A stretch of 64,000 nt of DNA from Trifolium pratense (Eukaryota; Streptophyta; Magnoliopsida; Fabales; Fabaceae): contig NC_060062.1 in NCBI RefSeq assembly GCF_020283565.1, positions 54,892,439 through 54,956,438 of the forward strand. Direction: 5' to 3'. Of the stretch, positions 13,924 to 25,235 are shown piece by piece. The stretch's first letter is position 1. Every line of letters begins with the position of its first letter. The notes under the pieces were generated by a model. That model did no database searches, was not told where the DNA came from, and saw only the letters and a list, made by a program, of their open reading frames with translations. The translations under genes were made by a program, and so were the position numbers.

Positions 13924-14859
13924 CCTAATAATAATAATTATAACAATTCATTTACTTACAATTTTATCTGCAACAACTTGTGTTTCTTTTGATGTGTACT
14001 CTCCTGATGGCTTTGTTCGGCCCACTATCCACTTCTCATGGCGTTTTGGTGGAGATGGAGGTGTAGGTAGGGACTCTCCAGCTGACTCTTGTCTTTGTTT
14101 TATTTTTTCTTGCATCATCTTTTCTTCAATCAACTCATATCCCCCACGAGACATGATGTGAGGGTATTTATTACAAGCTTGAACCATTTGACCCCTCTTT
14201 CTTTTCTCCTGATATAAACAACACACCAATTAAAGGAAATACTAAAAATAAACTTTATCGATAAACTGAATCTCAAGTCTAACTAACCAGAAAGGAACGA
14301 TCCTCTCGTGTCTTAATAAACTCCTGCCATGTTTCCTCATCAAGAAAGCTATATGTTTCAAGAGGAGATTTGTCACTCATTACCCCATCATTTAAATATC
14401 TCGTTGTTAGGGACGTTTTAAATGCCCTCCAACGCTCACCCGCATAGGAAATCCATTTGTCTTTCAATTTTCCAATATCAGTATCACGAATATCCCATGT
14501 TAACTACATTACACAACAAATAAACTAGTTAGTGTATAAAAATAATGCATTTAATTAGTATAGTTGAAAAACATAACTAACATTACCATGATATCGTCCC
14601 AAATCTGTTTCTTCACATTCTCATCTACATGTTCCCATTCATCCACCAAAATACTGACTGTCTTTCGAGCAACGGAACCCACATGACTCTTGAACTTTTT
14701 TCTGTTTGCCCCTAAAGGTAGTTTGGTCTTTTGATCGAAATCAATTGGTTTCTTAACATTACTCAGTGTCAACTCTATCATCCGTGTTCCACGTCTACCC
14801 CTCTTTTTGGTTGGCTGAGTATCCTTCTCGCTTGATGAAGGAGCTGATGGATCATCCAT
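11605..14859 (-). CDS. CACTA-encoded Transposase_24/Ulp1-like protein, ten exons
   Basis: Predicted exons on the minus strand: 14859-14587, 14503-14288, 14208-13960, 13830-13201, 13089-12872, 12554-12390, 12253-12149, 12066-11994, 11874-11779 and 11691-11605. They total 2112 nt with no stop before codon 704, so 703 residues. The N-terminal part (KPIDFDQKTKLPLGANR, DEWEHVDENVKKQIWDD, KWRAFK-like segment) resembles plant Transposase_24 proteins of CACTA elements. The middle (GRPEHPGRVRAAGRGVG) is also typical of them. Residues from about 500 to the end form a Ulp1/C48-type deSUMOylase fold: MYGFIDPNFI, H586-W587, D618 and Q647 are in place. The nucleophile motif usually written (D/E)CGYYV reads ESGYYV here (Ser653), so protease activity is doubtful. 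Start chosen at the first ATG after an acceptor; upstream noncoding exons are possible. Confidence 0.8.
13872..13938. repeat. (AAT)n microsatellite
   Basis: A run of AAT/ATA triplets in the intron between the third and fourth exons of the CACTA gene. The poly-Ile frame it creates is not a gene. Confidence 0.95.
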
Positions 14860-16810
14860 GTCTCTGCATTAAAATAAAAAATAATAATGGTTAACTTAAA
14901 AATAATAATGAAACAGCAAGAATGCGATAATTAAGTATCAGGTGAAAATGGTTCTAATCGTAAAGGGGTTAAGTCAAAGAACAAAACAACTAAAATTTAT
15001 AAACACTACAATAATCACCTAGATTCAATTATATATAAATATTTTATTTTTATTTTATTTTCAAATCAACATGCTATGAAAATGAACTACTTCTGCTATA
15101 TGCTACATAATTAGTGTGTTATCCTTTTTCATATAATGATTATAAAAATTAATAAACTAAAGTCTAAGACCATTACATATCAATTTCATATAACAGTCCT
15201 TGATATTCACATAATATGTGTACGGAGTATTCACCTAAAAAGAAAGCACAACATTAAACACGGAAAAAGTGCAAGAGATATGCAAGTGAGAAAAGTACTA
15301 CAAAACAAAGTCACAAGCTAAAGTAAATACAATGAATGCAAACCAAGTACCTCTTTTTAACTACTACTGCATAATTATGCAGACAAGCTACAAATTTCAA
15401 AATGAACACTTCCACCAAACTCAACACAGGGAACCTATGCAATAAGATTCCTAAGTACAACCTACGTACCCACCACATCAGTATAATCAACCTTCACATA
15501 ACACCCTATCAGCCTTCATACTCTGAACAACCGGCCTAGTCTAATAAGAGCCAACATGCCTCAACTGAATCGAAGGCCGCAAACAAGAAGAAAACAGACT
15601 GCACAAATATGCAGCAGCAGCAAAATCAACCGAAAAAATAACCGAGCAACATCTCGCATTCTTGTCCATTAACAACAAATACAGTTAATATAAATGCCTG
15701 TTTAGAATACAATCACTAAATCATTACTCCTTCCAAAATAAATCATTCTTGTCCATGGCTATGTCATACACTATATGTTCTGCACACCAATTTGCTCAGG
15801 ATTAGGAATAACCCTTTCACTTAATTTCATAAATCATAACAGCTTGATAATCAGGGTCCTATATGCTCCTACAGTGCTATTGTATATGTATAATTGATCC
15901 TAAAATTAAACCATCATTCTCTTTCTAATTCTAGTTCTAGTTAGAATAATTCTGATTCCTAATTAGAATAACTAGTAAAAAGTGTAAAACCCTAAATTTC
16001 AACCAAGCAGTCCAGAATCAAGTTCCAAGTTCCAATTAAACAAAAACAAAACTACACAAATTACCTAAATCCGACTAATATACAGCATCTAAAACACCAC
16101 CACACAAGAAACAACTACACACCACCGGCCACTGAATGCGAACATGGCGGTGGTAGCGGGGAAGAGAATTTGAAGCTCACGAGAAATTAATGAAGAATGA
16201 AGACAAGACCTAAATCGAAATTGAACTAAACGAAAGGGGAAATTGGAATGAGAATCATTGAAGAATCGTCGATTTGAATCGAAATTGAAGTTCAACTAAC
16301 CTCTGTTCGTGTGAGAAGCGGCTTTGCGATGGAAGCTGATTTGGTCGATTTGAAGCTCTGATGGAAGCGGCGATGGATTTGAAGCTGCTCTGTTCGTGTG
16401 AGAAGCTGCTCTGCGATGGAAGCTGCGATGGAAGCGGCGATGGATTTGAAGCTGCGATGTTAGGGTTCGTGAAGAGAGAAAGTGAAAAAGTCTCCGTGTT
16501 CGTGATAGAGAGAAAGTGAAGAAAAAGTTCTCTGATGTTAGGGTTTTCTGGTGAATGAAAAAAAACAAGAGGGAAATCAATTTTGCTAAATGAAAATAAA
16601 GGGGGGAAAGGGATTTTCTTTCACAGAGAAGAGAGGGAAACAATTTTTATTTTTTTTTATAATAAATAATTCTTTTAAATCAGTCTACCTGATTTAGTAT
16701 TTATTCACTTAAGAAGCAAAAGAGCGGGTCCTAAATTCTGAAGGTTTTAAATCAGGTGGATAGCACCTGATTTAAAATGTGTGATTTAAAATGTGTTTTT
16801 TCCACTAGTG
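14860..16810 (-). other. 5' flank of the CACTA gene, no further gene seen
   Basis: AT-rich upstream region of the minus-strand gene. Around 16380-16560 lie GA-rich repeats (GGAAGCTG, GCGATGGA, AGAGAGAAAGTG) and two telo-box copies in the plus-strand sense (TTAGGGTT), resembling a 5'UTR/promoter. Subterminal repeats (GATTTAAA, TCAGGTGG) fill the last 150 bp. No transposase catalytic motif was recognised. Confidence 0.5.
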
Positions 16811-17613
16811 TTAGCATCCAAACGCACTGTAAGGGACCATTTAATGATGCTTAATCACTTTAATTCGATTCGCACCGTGTTATTCAATTAGTTTATCGCT
16901 TGCATAGATTACATTGAATAGGAATTGACATAAACTTTGAGCGCTTAGCAAAAAGTGTTGATTGAATTCAGTAAGGATATTATTCTGTCATTAGTAGCGC
17001 TTGTTTACTATTGCCTATGATTAGTTGAACGCATTTGACGCTTGTTTGAATGGAATTCGTATAAAATTGGTAACGCTTGTTTAATTCGGTTTTATAAATC
17101 AACCAGAACATAAGCATATAACGAATTTATTCTTTGTGAACCATATGATAGAATCAAGAACGAGTTACCTAAGCCAATGAATTGATCGTTTTAAATCAAT
17201 TAAATTTCACATTTTTTTTACGTTCTGTTAACAAACCAAACCCCCCCATAATTTACAGTTTTTGAATTGTTTCTAATATAGATAAGCCGATTGTGAGTCT
17301 TCGGAGACGACCAAGGTTAACTGCCTTGTATTACTTTTTATTTAAATTATTATTTGACCACGAAACGACCGTGATCACATACTATTCAACTTTAATTAAT
17401 AATTATAATCATATATATAATCTCCTACAACAACAATAACACCAATAAAAATAATTTCTCCATAATCAAAAACAAAAAGCTATGCACAACAAAAACCAAT
17501 TAACAATTAATACACTTCAAAAATTTTGGTAAAGCAATGACAGAACCAACAAATTCATCAATTGGAATCATATGTCATACTCATACACAAATATCTAAAA
17601 TCCAAAAACTCAC

Positions 17614-17945
17614 TTGTCCAAATTAGAATCATTTTCGTCAGCTGCAGCCTCCAAGCTATTGCGAGCCTCCTCGAGTTTCTCAGCGATCTCAGCATCAGTA
17701 TAACCCTGATCAATTAACTTGTCTTCAAGAATAACAAGTTTGAGCTGAATCTGACGCTTACGATCATGCTCAAGAATCTCTTTGTTAGCCTTTCTGGAAA
17801 CACCAGCAGTACCCTGATCTCCTTCAAAGCCCTTCATATTCTCAGCAACCTTGGAAGTTCTCGGCTTGACGAAGAACTTGTTGCTCTGAATGTAGCCATT
17901 GGTACCAGACCCTCTTGGAGTTTGTAACCCTATTCCGTTATACAT
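17614..17945 (-). CDS. CWC21-like: Cwc21-like first coding exon, array copy 7
   Basis: Val71, Glu92, intact. It belongs to the unit starting at 10487 that the CACTA element split. The insertion lies in the MITE-like part, so the promoter (left) is separated from part of the neighbouring unit while this exon is untouched. Confidence 0.85.
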
Positions 17946-18313
17946 ATTGTGACAAAGCAACAACTGCAATTGAAAACCCAAAAAATCATATAAGAAACCC
18001 TAATATCAACTTAAATTCACAGATCTTAAATAAATAAATATATATCTGATGCAATTAACAAATTGAACGGCAAAATGAAAAAAGATGAGAAACCCTAATT
18101 TAAACGACGGCAATTAACAGATAAAAAGCTGAGCGTAGAAGAAAAAGAAGAATATGTCTGAATCTGTGATCCGAGACAAGAAAACAAAGAGTAGTAATAC
18201 CTGTTATCGATGTGGAAGAAGAATTATCGCGACTCAAAGAAATAGAGAAGCCACAATGTTGTTGATACTTTATTTATGATGATGATGATATTTGATTTGA
18301 TATTTTATCATAT

Positions 18314-18798
18314 ACTTATGGCTTAATTAGTTAAATGGTCCCTTAGAGTGTGTTTGGATGAGGATTTTATCATATACTTAGGTTATTTTGTCGATTTTAG
18401 CATCCAAACGCACTGTAAGGGACCATTTAATGATGGTTAATCACTTTAATTCGATTCGCACCGTGTTATTCAATTAGTTTATCGCTTGCATAGATTACAT
18501 TGAATAGGAATTGACATAAACTTTGAGCGCTTAGCAAAAAGTGTTGATTGAATTCAGTAAGGATATTATTCTGTCATTAGTAGCGCTTGTTTACTATTGC
18601 CTATGATAAAAAGCTGAGCGTAGAAGAAAAAGAAGAATATGTCTGAATCTGTGATCCGAGACAAGAAAACGAAGAGTAGTAATACCTGTTATCGATGTGG
18701 AAGAAGAATTATCGCGACTCAAAGAAATAGAGAAGCCACAATGTTGTTGATACTTTATTTATGATGATGATGATATTTGATTTGATATTTTATCATAT
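18314..18798 (-). repeat. 485-bp shortened unit, type L
   Basis: First of two adjacent shortened units; junction CTATGAT|AAAAAG near 18605. Confidence 0.9.
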
Positions 18799-19283
18799 AC
18801 TTATGGCTTAATTAGTTAAATGGTCCCTTAGAGTGTGTTTGGATGAGGATTTTATCATATACTTAGGTTATTTTGTCGATTTTAGCATCCAAACGCACTG
18901 TAAGGGACCATTTAATGATGGTTAATCACTTTAATTCGATTCGCACCGTGTTATTCAATTAGTTTATCGCTTGCATAGATTACATTGAATAGGAATTGAC
19001 ATAAACTTTGAGCGCTTAGCAAAAAGTGTTGATTGAATTCAGTAAGGATATTATTCTGTCATTAGTAGCGCTTGTTTACTATTGCCTATGATAAAAAGCT
19101 GAGCATAGAAGAAAAAGAAGAATATGTCTGAATCTGTGATCCGAGACAAGAAAACGAAGAGTAGTAATACCTGTTATCGATGTGGAAGAAGAATTATCGC
19201 GACTCAAAGAAATAGAGAAGCCACAATGTTGTTGATACTTTATTTATGATGATGATGATATTTGATTTGATATTTTATCATAT
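18799..19283 (-). repeat. 485-bp shortened unit, type L
   Basis: Second adjacent shortened unit, with a private AGCTGAGCATAG variant shared with the one at 20870. Confidence 0.9.
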
Positions 19284-20169
19284 ACTTATGGCTTAATTAG
19301 TTAAATGGTCCCTTAGAGTGTGTTTGGATGAGGATTTTATCATATACTTAGGTTATTTTGTCGATTTTAGCATCCAAACGCACTGTAAGGGACCATTTAA
19401 TGATGCTTAATCACTTTAATTCGATTCGCACCGTGTTATTCAATTAGTTTATCGCTTGCATAGATTACATTGAATAGGAATTGACATAAACTTTGAGCGC
19501 TTAGCAAAAAGTGTTGATTGAATTCAGTAAGGATATTATTCTGTCATTAGTAGCGCTTGTTTACTATTGCCTATGATTAGTTGAACGCATTTGACGCTTG
19601 TTTGAATGGAATTCGTATAAAATTGGTAACGCTTGTTTAATTCGGTTTTATAAATCAACCAGAACATAAGCATATAACGAATTTATTCTTTGTGAACCAT
19701 ATGATAGAATCAAGAACGAGTTACCTAAGCCAATGAATTGATCGTTTTAAATCAATTAAATTTCACATTTTTCTTACGTTCTGTTAACAAACCAAACCCC
19801 CCCATAATTTACAGTTTTTGAATTGTTTCTAATATAGATAAGCCGATTGTGAGTCTTCGGAGACGACCAAGGTTAACTGCCTTGTATTACTTTTTATTTA
19901 AATTATTATTTGACCACGAAACGACCGTGATCACATACTATTCAACTTTAATTAATAATTATAATCATATATATAATCTCCTACAACAACAATAACACCA
20001 ATAAAAATAATTTCTCCATAATCAAAAACAAAAAGCTATGCACAACAAAAACCAATTAACAATTAATACACTTCAAAAATTTTGGTAAAGCAATGACAGA
20101 ACCAACAAATTCATCAATTGGAATCATATGTCATACTCATACACAAATATCTAAAATCCAAAAACTCAC

Positions 20170-20501
20170 TTGTCCAAATTAGAATCATTTTCGTCAGCTG
20201 CAGCCTCCAAGCTATTGCGAGCCTCCTCGAGTTTCTCAGCGATCTCAGCATCAGTATAACCCTGATCAATTAACTTGTCTTCAAGAATAACAAGTTTGAG
20301 CTGAATCTGACGCTTACGATCATGCTCAAGAATCTCTTTGTTAGCCTTTCTGGAAACACCAGCAGTACCCTGATCTCCTTCAAAGCCCTTCATATTCTCA
20401 GCAACCTTGGAAGTTCTCGGCTTGACGAAGAACTTGTTGCTCTGAATGTAGCCATTGGTACCAGACCCTCTTGGAGTTTGTAACCCTATTCCGTTATACA
20501 T
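20170..20501 (-). CDS. CWC21-like: Cwc21-like first coding exon, array copy 8
   Basis: Val71, Glu92, intact. Last coding copy before the gap. Confidence 0.85.
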
Positions 20502-20869
20502 ATTGTGACAAAGCAACAACTGCAATTGAAAACCCAAAAAATCATATAAGAAACCCTAATATCAACTTAAATTCACAGATCTTAAATAAATAAATATATA
20601 TCTGATGCAATTAACAAATTGAACGGCAAAATGAAAAAAGATGAGAAACCCTAATTTAAACGACGGCAATTAACAGATAAAAAGCTGAGCGTAGAAGAAA
20701 AAGAAGAATATGTCTGAATCTGTGATCCGAGACAAGAAAACAAAGAGTAGTAATACCTGTTATCGATGTGGAAGAAGAATTATCGCGACTCAAAGAAATA
20801 GAGAAGCCACAATGTTGTTGATACTTTATTTATGATGATGATGATATTTGATTTGATATTTTATCATAT

Positions 20870-21354
20870 ACTTATGGCTTAATTAGTTAAATGGTCCCTT
20901 AGAGTGTGTTTGGATGAGGATTTTATCATATACTTAGGTTATTTTGTCGATTTTAGCATCCAAACGCACTGTAAGGGACAATTTAATGATGGTTAATCAC
21001 TTTAATTCGATTCGCACCGTGTTATTCAATTAGTTTATCGCTTGCATAGATTACATTGAATAGGAATTGACATAAACTTTGAGCGCTTAGCAAAAAGTGT
21101 TGATTGAATTCAGTAAGGATATTATTCTGTCATTAGTAGCGCTTGTTTACTATTGCCTATGATAAAAAGCTGAGCATAGAAGAAAAAGAAGAATATGTCT
21201 GAATCTGTGATCCGAGACAAGAAAACGAAGAGTAGTAATACCTGTTATCGATGTGGAAGAAGAATTATCGCGACTCAAAGAAATAGAGAAGCCACAATGT
21301 TGTTGATACTTTATTTATGATGATGATGATATTTGATTTGATATTTTATCATAT
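20870..21354 (-). repeat. 485-bp shortened unit, type L
   Basis: Fifth shortened unit, junction near 21163. It carries a private GGGACAATTTAATG change in the MITE-like arm. Confidence 0.9.
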
Positions 21355-21978
21355 ACTTATGGCTTAATTAGTTAAATGGTCCCTTAGAGTGTGTTTGGAT
21401 GAGGATTTTATCATATACTTAGGTTATTTTGTCGATTTTAGCATCCAAACGCACTGTAAGGGACCATTTAATGATGCTTAATCACTTTAATTCGATTCGC
21501 ACCGTGTTATTCAATTAGTTTATCGCTTGCATAGATTACATTGAATAGGAATTGACATAAACTTTGAGCGCTTAGCAAAAAGTGTTGATTGAATTCAGTA
21601 AGGATATTATTCTGTCATTAGTAGCGCTTGTTTACTATTGCCTATGATTAGTTGAACGCATTTGACGCTTGTTTGAATGGAATTCGTATAAAATTGGTAA
21701 CGCTTGTTTAATTCGGTTTTATAAATCAACCAGAACATAAGCATATAACGAATTTATTCTTTGTGAACCATATGATAGAATCAAGAACGAGTTACCTAAG
21801 CCAATGAATTGATCGTTTTAAATCAATTAAATTTCACATTTTTCTTACGTTCTGTTAACAAACCAAACCCCCCCATAATTTACAGTTTTTGAATTGTTTC
21901 TAATATAGATAAGCCGATTGTGAGTCTTCGGAGACGACCAAGGTTAACTGCCTTGTATTACTTTTTATTTAAATTATT

Positions 21979-22478
21979 NNNNNNNNNNNNNNNNNNNNNN
22001 NNNNNNNNNNNNNNNNNNNNNNNNNNNNNNNNNNNNNNNNNNNNNNNNNNNNNNNNNNNNNNNNNNNNNNNNNNNNNNNNNNNNNNNNNNNNNNNNNNNN
22101 NNNNNNNNNNNNNNNNNNNNNNNNNNNNNNNNNNNNNNNNNNNNNNNNNNNNNNNNNNNNNNNNNNNNNNNNNNNNNNNNNNNNNNNNNNNNNNNNNNNN
22201 NNNNNNNNNNNNNNNNNNNNNNNNNNNNNNNNNNNNNNNNNNNNNNNNNNNNNNNNNNNNNNNNNNNNNNNNNNNNNNNNNNNNNNNNNNNNNNNNNNNN
22301 NNNNNNNNNNNNNNNNNNNNNNNNNNNNNNNNNNNNNNNNNNNNNNNNNNNNNNNNNNNNNNNNNNNNNNNNNNNNNNNNNNNNNNNNNNNNNNNNNNNN
22401 NNNNNNNNNNNNNNNNNNNNNNNNNNNNNNNNNNNNNNNNNNNNNNNNNNNNNNNNNNNNNNNNNNNNNNNNNNNNNN
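21979..22478. other. Assembly gap of exactly 500 N
   Basis: There are exactly 500 Ns, a conventional placeholder length rather than a measured distance. Array sequence abuts on both sides but in opposite orientation: the left flank ends in the LTR-derived segment and the right flank begins just downstream of a coding exon. Confidence 0.99.
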
Positions 22479-22631
22479 ACCAAAATTTTTGAAGTGTATT
22501 AATTGTTAATTGGTTTTTGTTGTGCATAGCTTTTTGTTTTTGATTATGGAGAAATTATTTTTATTGGTGTTATTGTTGTTGTAGGAGATTATATATATGA
22601 TTATAATTATTAATTAAAGTTGAATAGTATG

Positions 22632-23164
22632 TGATCACGGTCGTTTCGTGGTCAAATAATAATTTAAATAAAAAGTAATACAAGGCAGTTAACCTTGGTC
22701 GTCTCCGAAGACTCACAATCGGCTTATCTATATTAGAAACAATTCAAAAACTGTAAATTATGGGGGGGTTTGGTTTGTTAACAGAACGTAAGAAAAATGT
22801 GAAATTTAATTGATTTAAAACGATCAATTCATTGGCTTAGGTAACTCGTTCTTGATTCTATCATATGGTTCACAAAGAATAAATTCGTTATATGCTTATG
22901 TTCTGGTTGATTTATAAAACCGAATTAAACAAGCGTTACCAATTTTATACGAATTCCATTCAAACAAGCGTCAAATGCGTTCAACTAATCATAGGCAATA
23001 GTAAACAAGCGCTACTAATGACAGAATAATATCCTTACTGAATTCAATCAACACTTTTTGCTAAGCGCTCAAAGTTTATGTCAATTCCTATTCAATGTAA
23101 TCTATGCAAGCGATAAACTAATTGAATAACACGGTGCGAATCGAATTAAAGTGATTAAGCATCA
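22632..23164 (-). mobile_element. LTR-derived segment of the array unit (one example)
   Basis: This ~533-bp block occurs in every full unit. In this orientation it starts TGATCACGG and ends GCATCA. Its first ~330 bp are clearly homologous to 56722-57050, the end of an LTR in the helicase intron: shared stretches include GGTTAACCTTGGTCGT, ACGATCAATTCATTGGCTT and CTGGTTGATTTATAAAAC in the same order. The rest resembles 62190-62380 reversed. It therefore looks like LTR sequence of the same gypsy family lying antisense to the Cwc21-like exon. Confidence 0.7.
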
Positions 23165-23264
23165 TTAAATGGTCCCTTACAGTGCGTTTGGATGCTAAAA
23201 TCGACAAAATAACCTAAGTATATGATAAAATCCTCATCCAAACACACTCTAAGGGACCATTTAA
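23165..23264. mobile_element. MITE-like 100-bp inverted repeat of the array unit (one example)
   Basis: Terminal inverted repeats of about 30 bp (TTAAATGGTCCCTTA at each end, 28 of 30 matching, continuing into GTTTGGATG) surround a ~40-bp loop. It is present in every unit, just upstream of the predicted promoter. The superfamily is not determined. Confidence 0.7.
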
Positions 23265-23281
23265 CTAATTAAGCCATAAGT

Positions 23282-23394
23282 ATATGATAAAATATCAAAT
23301 CAAATATCATCATCATCATAAATAAAGTATCAACAACATTGTGGCTTCTCTATTTCTTTGAGTCGCGATAATTCTTCTTCCACATCGATAACAG
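23282..23394 (+). promoter_or_regulatory. Predicted core promoter and 5'UTR exon of the unit (example, copy 9)
   Basis: A CATAAATAAAG TATA-like stretch near 23318 precedes a pyrimidine-rich leader. The leader ends CGATAACAG|GTATTA, a good splice donor at 23394/23395. The acceptor TTGCAG before the coding exon gives an intron of 237 bp (23395-23631). This segment is retained in all full and shortened units. Confidence 0.5.
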
Positions 23395-23496
23395 GTATTA
23401 CTACTCTTCGTTTTCTTGTCTCGGATCACAGATTCAGACATATTCTTCTTTTTCTTCTACGCTCAGCTTTTTATCCGTTAATTGCCGTCATTTAAA

Positions 23497-23600
23497 TTAG
23501 GGTTTCTCATCTTTTTTCATTTTGCCGTTCAATTTGTTAATTGCATCAGATATATATTTATTTATTTAAGATCTGTGAATTTAAGTTGATATTAGGGTTT
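23497..23600 (+). promoter_or_regulatory. Two telo-box motifs in the 5' intron (example, copy 9)
   Basis: TTAGGGTTT at 23497-23505 and 23592-23600. Such elements near the 5' end are common in plant genes for translation and RNA-processing factors. They recur in each full unit. Confidence 0.5.
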
Positions 23601-23649
23601 CTTATATGATTTTTTGGGTTTTCAATTGCAGTTGTTGCTTTGTCACAAT

Positions 23650-23981
23650 ATGTATAACGGAATAGGGTTACAAACTCCAAGAGGGTCTGGTACCAATGGC
23701 TACATTCAGAGCAACAAGTTCTTCGTCAAGCCGAGAAATTCCAAGGTTGCTGAGAATATGAAGGGCTTTGAAGGAGATCAGGGTACTGCTGGTGTTTCCA
23801 GAAAGGCTAACAAAGAGATTCTTGAGCATGATCGTAAGCGTCAGATTCAGCTCAAACTTGTTATTCTTGAAGACAAGTTAATTGATCAGGGTTATACTGA
23901 TGCTGAGATCGCTGAGAAACTCGAGGAGGCTCGCAATAGCTTGGAGGCTGCAGCTGACGAAAATGATTCTAATTTGGACAA
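23650..23981 (+). CDS. CWC21-like: Cwc21-like first coding exon, array copy 9
   Basis: First plus-strand copy right of the gap. Thr30 is replaced by Asn; otherwise it is the majority form (Val71, Glu92). The exon runs 23632-23981, with the ATG at 23650 and donor GTGAGT at 23982. If the intron is retained, translation stops at once and yields a 111-residue cwf21-only protein, close in size to yeast Cwc21. Confidence 0.85.
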
Positions 23982-25235
23982 GTGAGTTTTTGGATTTTAG
24001 ATATTTGTGTATGAGTATGACATATGATTCCAATTGATGAATTTGTTGGTTCTGTCATTGCTTTACCAAAATTTTTGAAGTGTATTAATTGTTAATTGGT
24101 TTTTGTTGTGCATAGCTTTTTGTTTTTGATTATGGAGAAATTATTTTTATTGGTGTTATTGTTGTTGTAGGAGATTATATATATGATTATAATTATTAAT
24201 TAAAGTTGAATAGTATGTGATCACGGTCGTTTCGTGGTCAAATAATAATTTAAATAAAAAGTAATACAAGGCAGTTAACCTTGGTCGTCTCCGAAGACTC
24301 ACAATCGGCTTATCTATATTAGAAACAATTCAAAAACTGTAAATTATGGGGGGGTTTGGTTTGTTAACAGAACGTAAGAAAAATGTGAAATTTAATTGAT
24401 TTAAAACGATCAATTCATTGGCTTAGGTAACTCGTTCTTGATTCTATCATATGGTTCACAAAGAATAAATTCGTTATATGCTTATGTTCTGGTTGATTTA
24501 TAAAACCGAATTAAACAAGCGTTACCAATTTTATACGAATTCCATTCAAACAAGCGTCAAATGCGTTCAACTAATCATAGGCAATAGTAAACAAGCGCTA
24601 CTAATGACAGAATAATATCCTTACTGAATTCAATCAACACTTTTTGCTAAGCGCTCAAAGTTTATGTCAATTCCTATTCAATGTAATCTATGCAAGCGAT
24701 AAACTAATTGAATAACACGGTGCGAATCGAATTAAAGTGATTAAGCATCATTAAATGGTCCCTTAAAGTGCGTTTGGATGCTAAAATCGACAAAATAACC
24801 TAAGTATATGATAAAATCCTCATCCAAACACACTCTAAGGGACCATTTAACTAATTAAGCCATAAGTATATGATAAAATATCAAATCAAATATCATCAAC
24901 ATCATAAATAAAGTATCAACAACATTGTGGCTTCTCTATTTCTTTGAGTCGCGATAATTCTTCTTCCACATCGATAACAGGTATTACTACTCTTCGTTTT
25001 CTTGTCTCGGATCACAGATTCAGACATATTCTTCTTTTTCTTCTACGCTCAGCTTTTTATCTGTTAATTGTCGTCGTTTAAATTAGGGTTTCTCATCTTT
25101 TTTCATTTTGCCGTTCAATTTGTTAATTGCATCAGATATATATTTATTTATTTAAGATCTGTGAATTTAAGTTGATATTAGGGTTTCTTATATGATTTTT
25201 TGGGTTTTCAATTGCAGTTGTTGCTTTGTCACAAT

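Larger units (their letters stand above)
10573..16810 (-). mobile_element. CACTA (En/Spm-type) DNA transposon, 6238 bp
   Basis: The ends are CACTAGTGGAAAAAACAC and its inverted copy; the first 28 bases match the other end with one difference. The element is flanked by a 3-bp target duplication TTA (10570-10572 and 16811-16813), and the array unit reads through perfectly if it is removed. Subterminal regions hold many short AAATCGG/CCGATTT repeats in both directions, which are typical TNPA-binding-type subterminal repeats. The only gene recognised inside is the minus-strand Transposase_24/Ulp1 gene. I see no DDE (Transposase_21-type) transposase, so the element is probably non-autonomous for that function. 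Confidence 0.93.
1..21978 (-). repeat. Left arm of the 1586-bp tandem array (Cwc21-like chimeric unit)
   Basis: Tandem units start at 1, 1587, 3173, 4759, 5244, 6830, 8416, 10002, 10487, 18314, 18799, 19284, 20870 and 21355, each marked by the same ACTTATGGCTTAATTAG stretch. Eight are full (1586 bp), five are 485-bp shortened units, and the last is cut by the N gap. The unit at 10487 becomes 1586 bp once the 6241 bp of CACTA element plus target duplication is removed. Copies differ by only a few substitutions, in coding and noncoding parts alike. In gene (minus) orientation a unit reads: promoter, 5'UTR exon, intron 1, coding exon, start of intron 2, LTR-derived segment, MITE-like inverted repeat. 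The array probably continues to the left of the window. Confidence 0.95.

Noticed and set aside
13877..14161. Plus-strand poly-isoleucine frame
   Set aside because: It is a translated (AAT)n microsatellite in an intron of the CACTA gene.
21920..22527. Open frames running through the N gap on both strands
   Set aside because: They consist almost wholly of undefined residues and only reflect the absence of stops in Ns.
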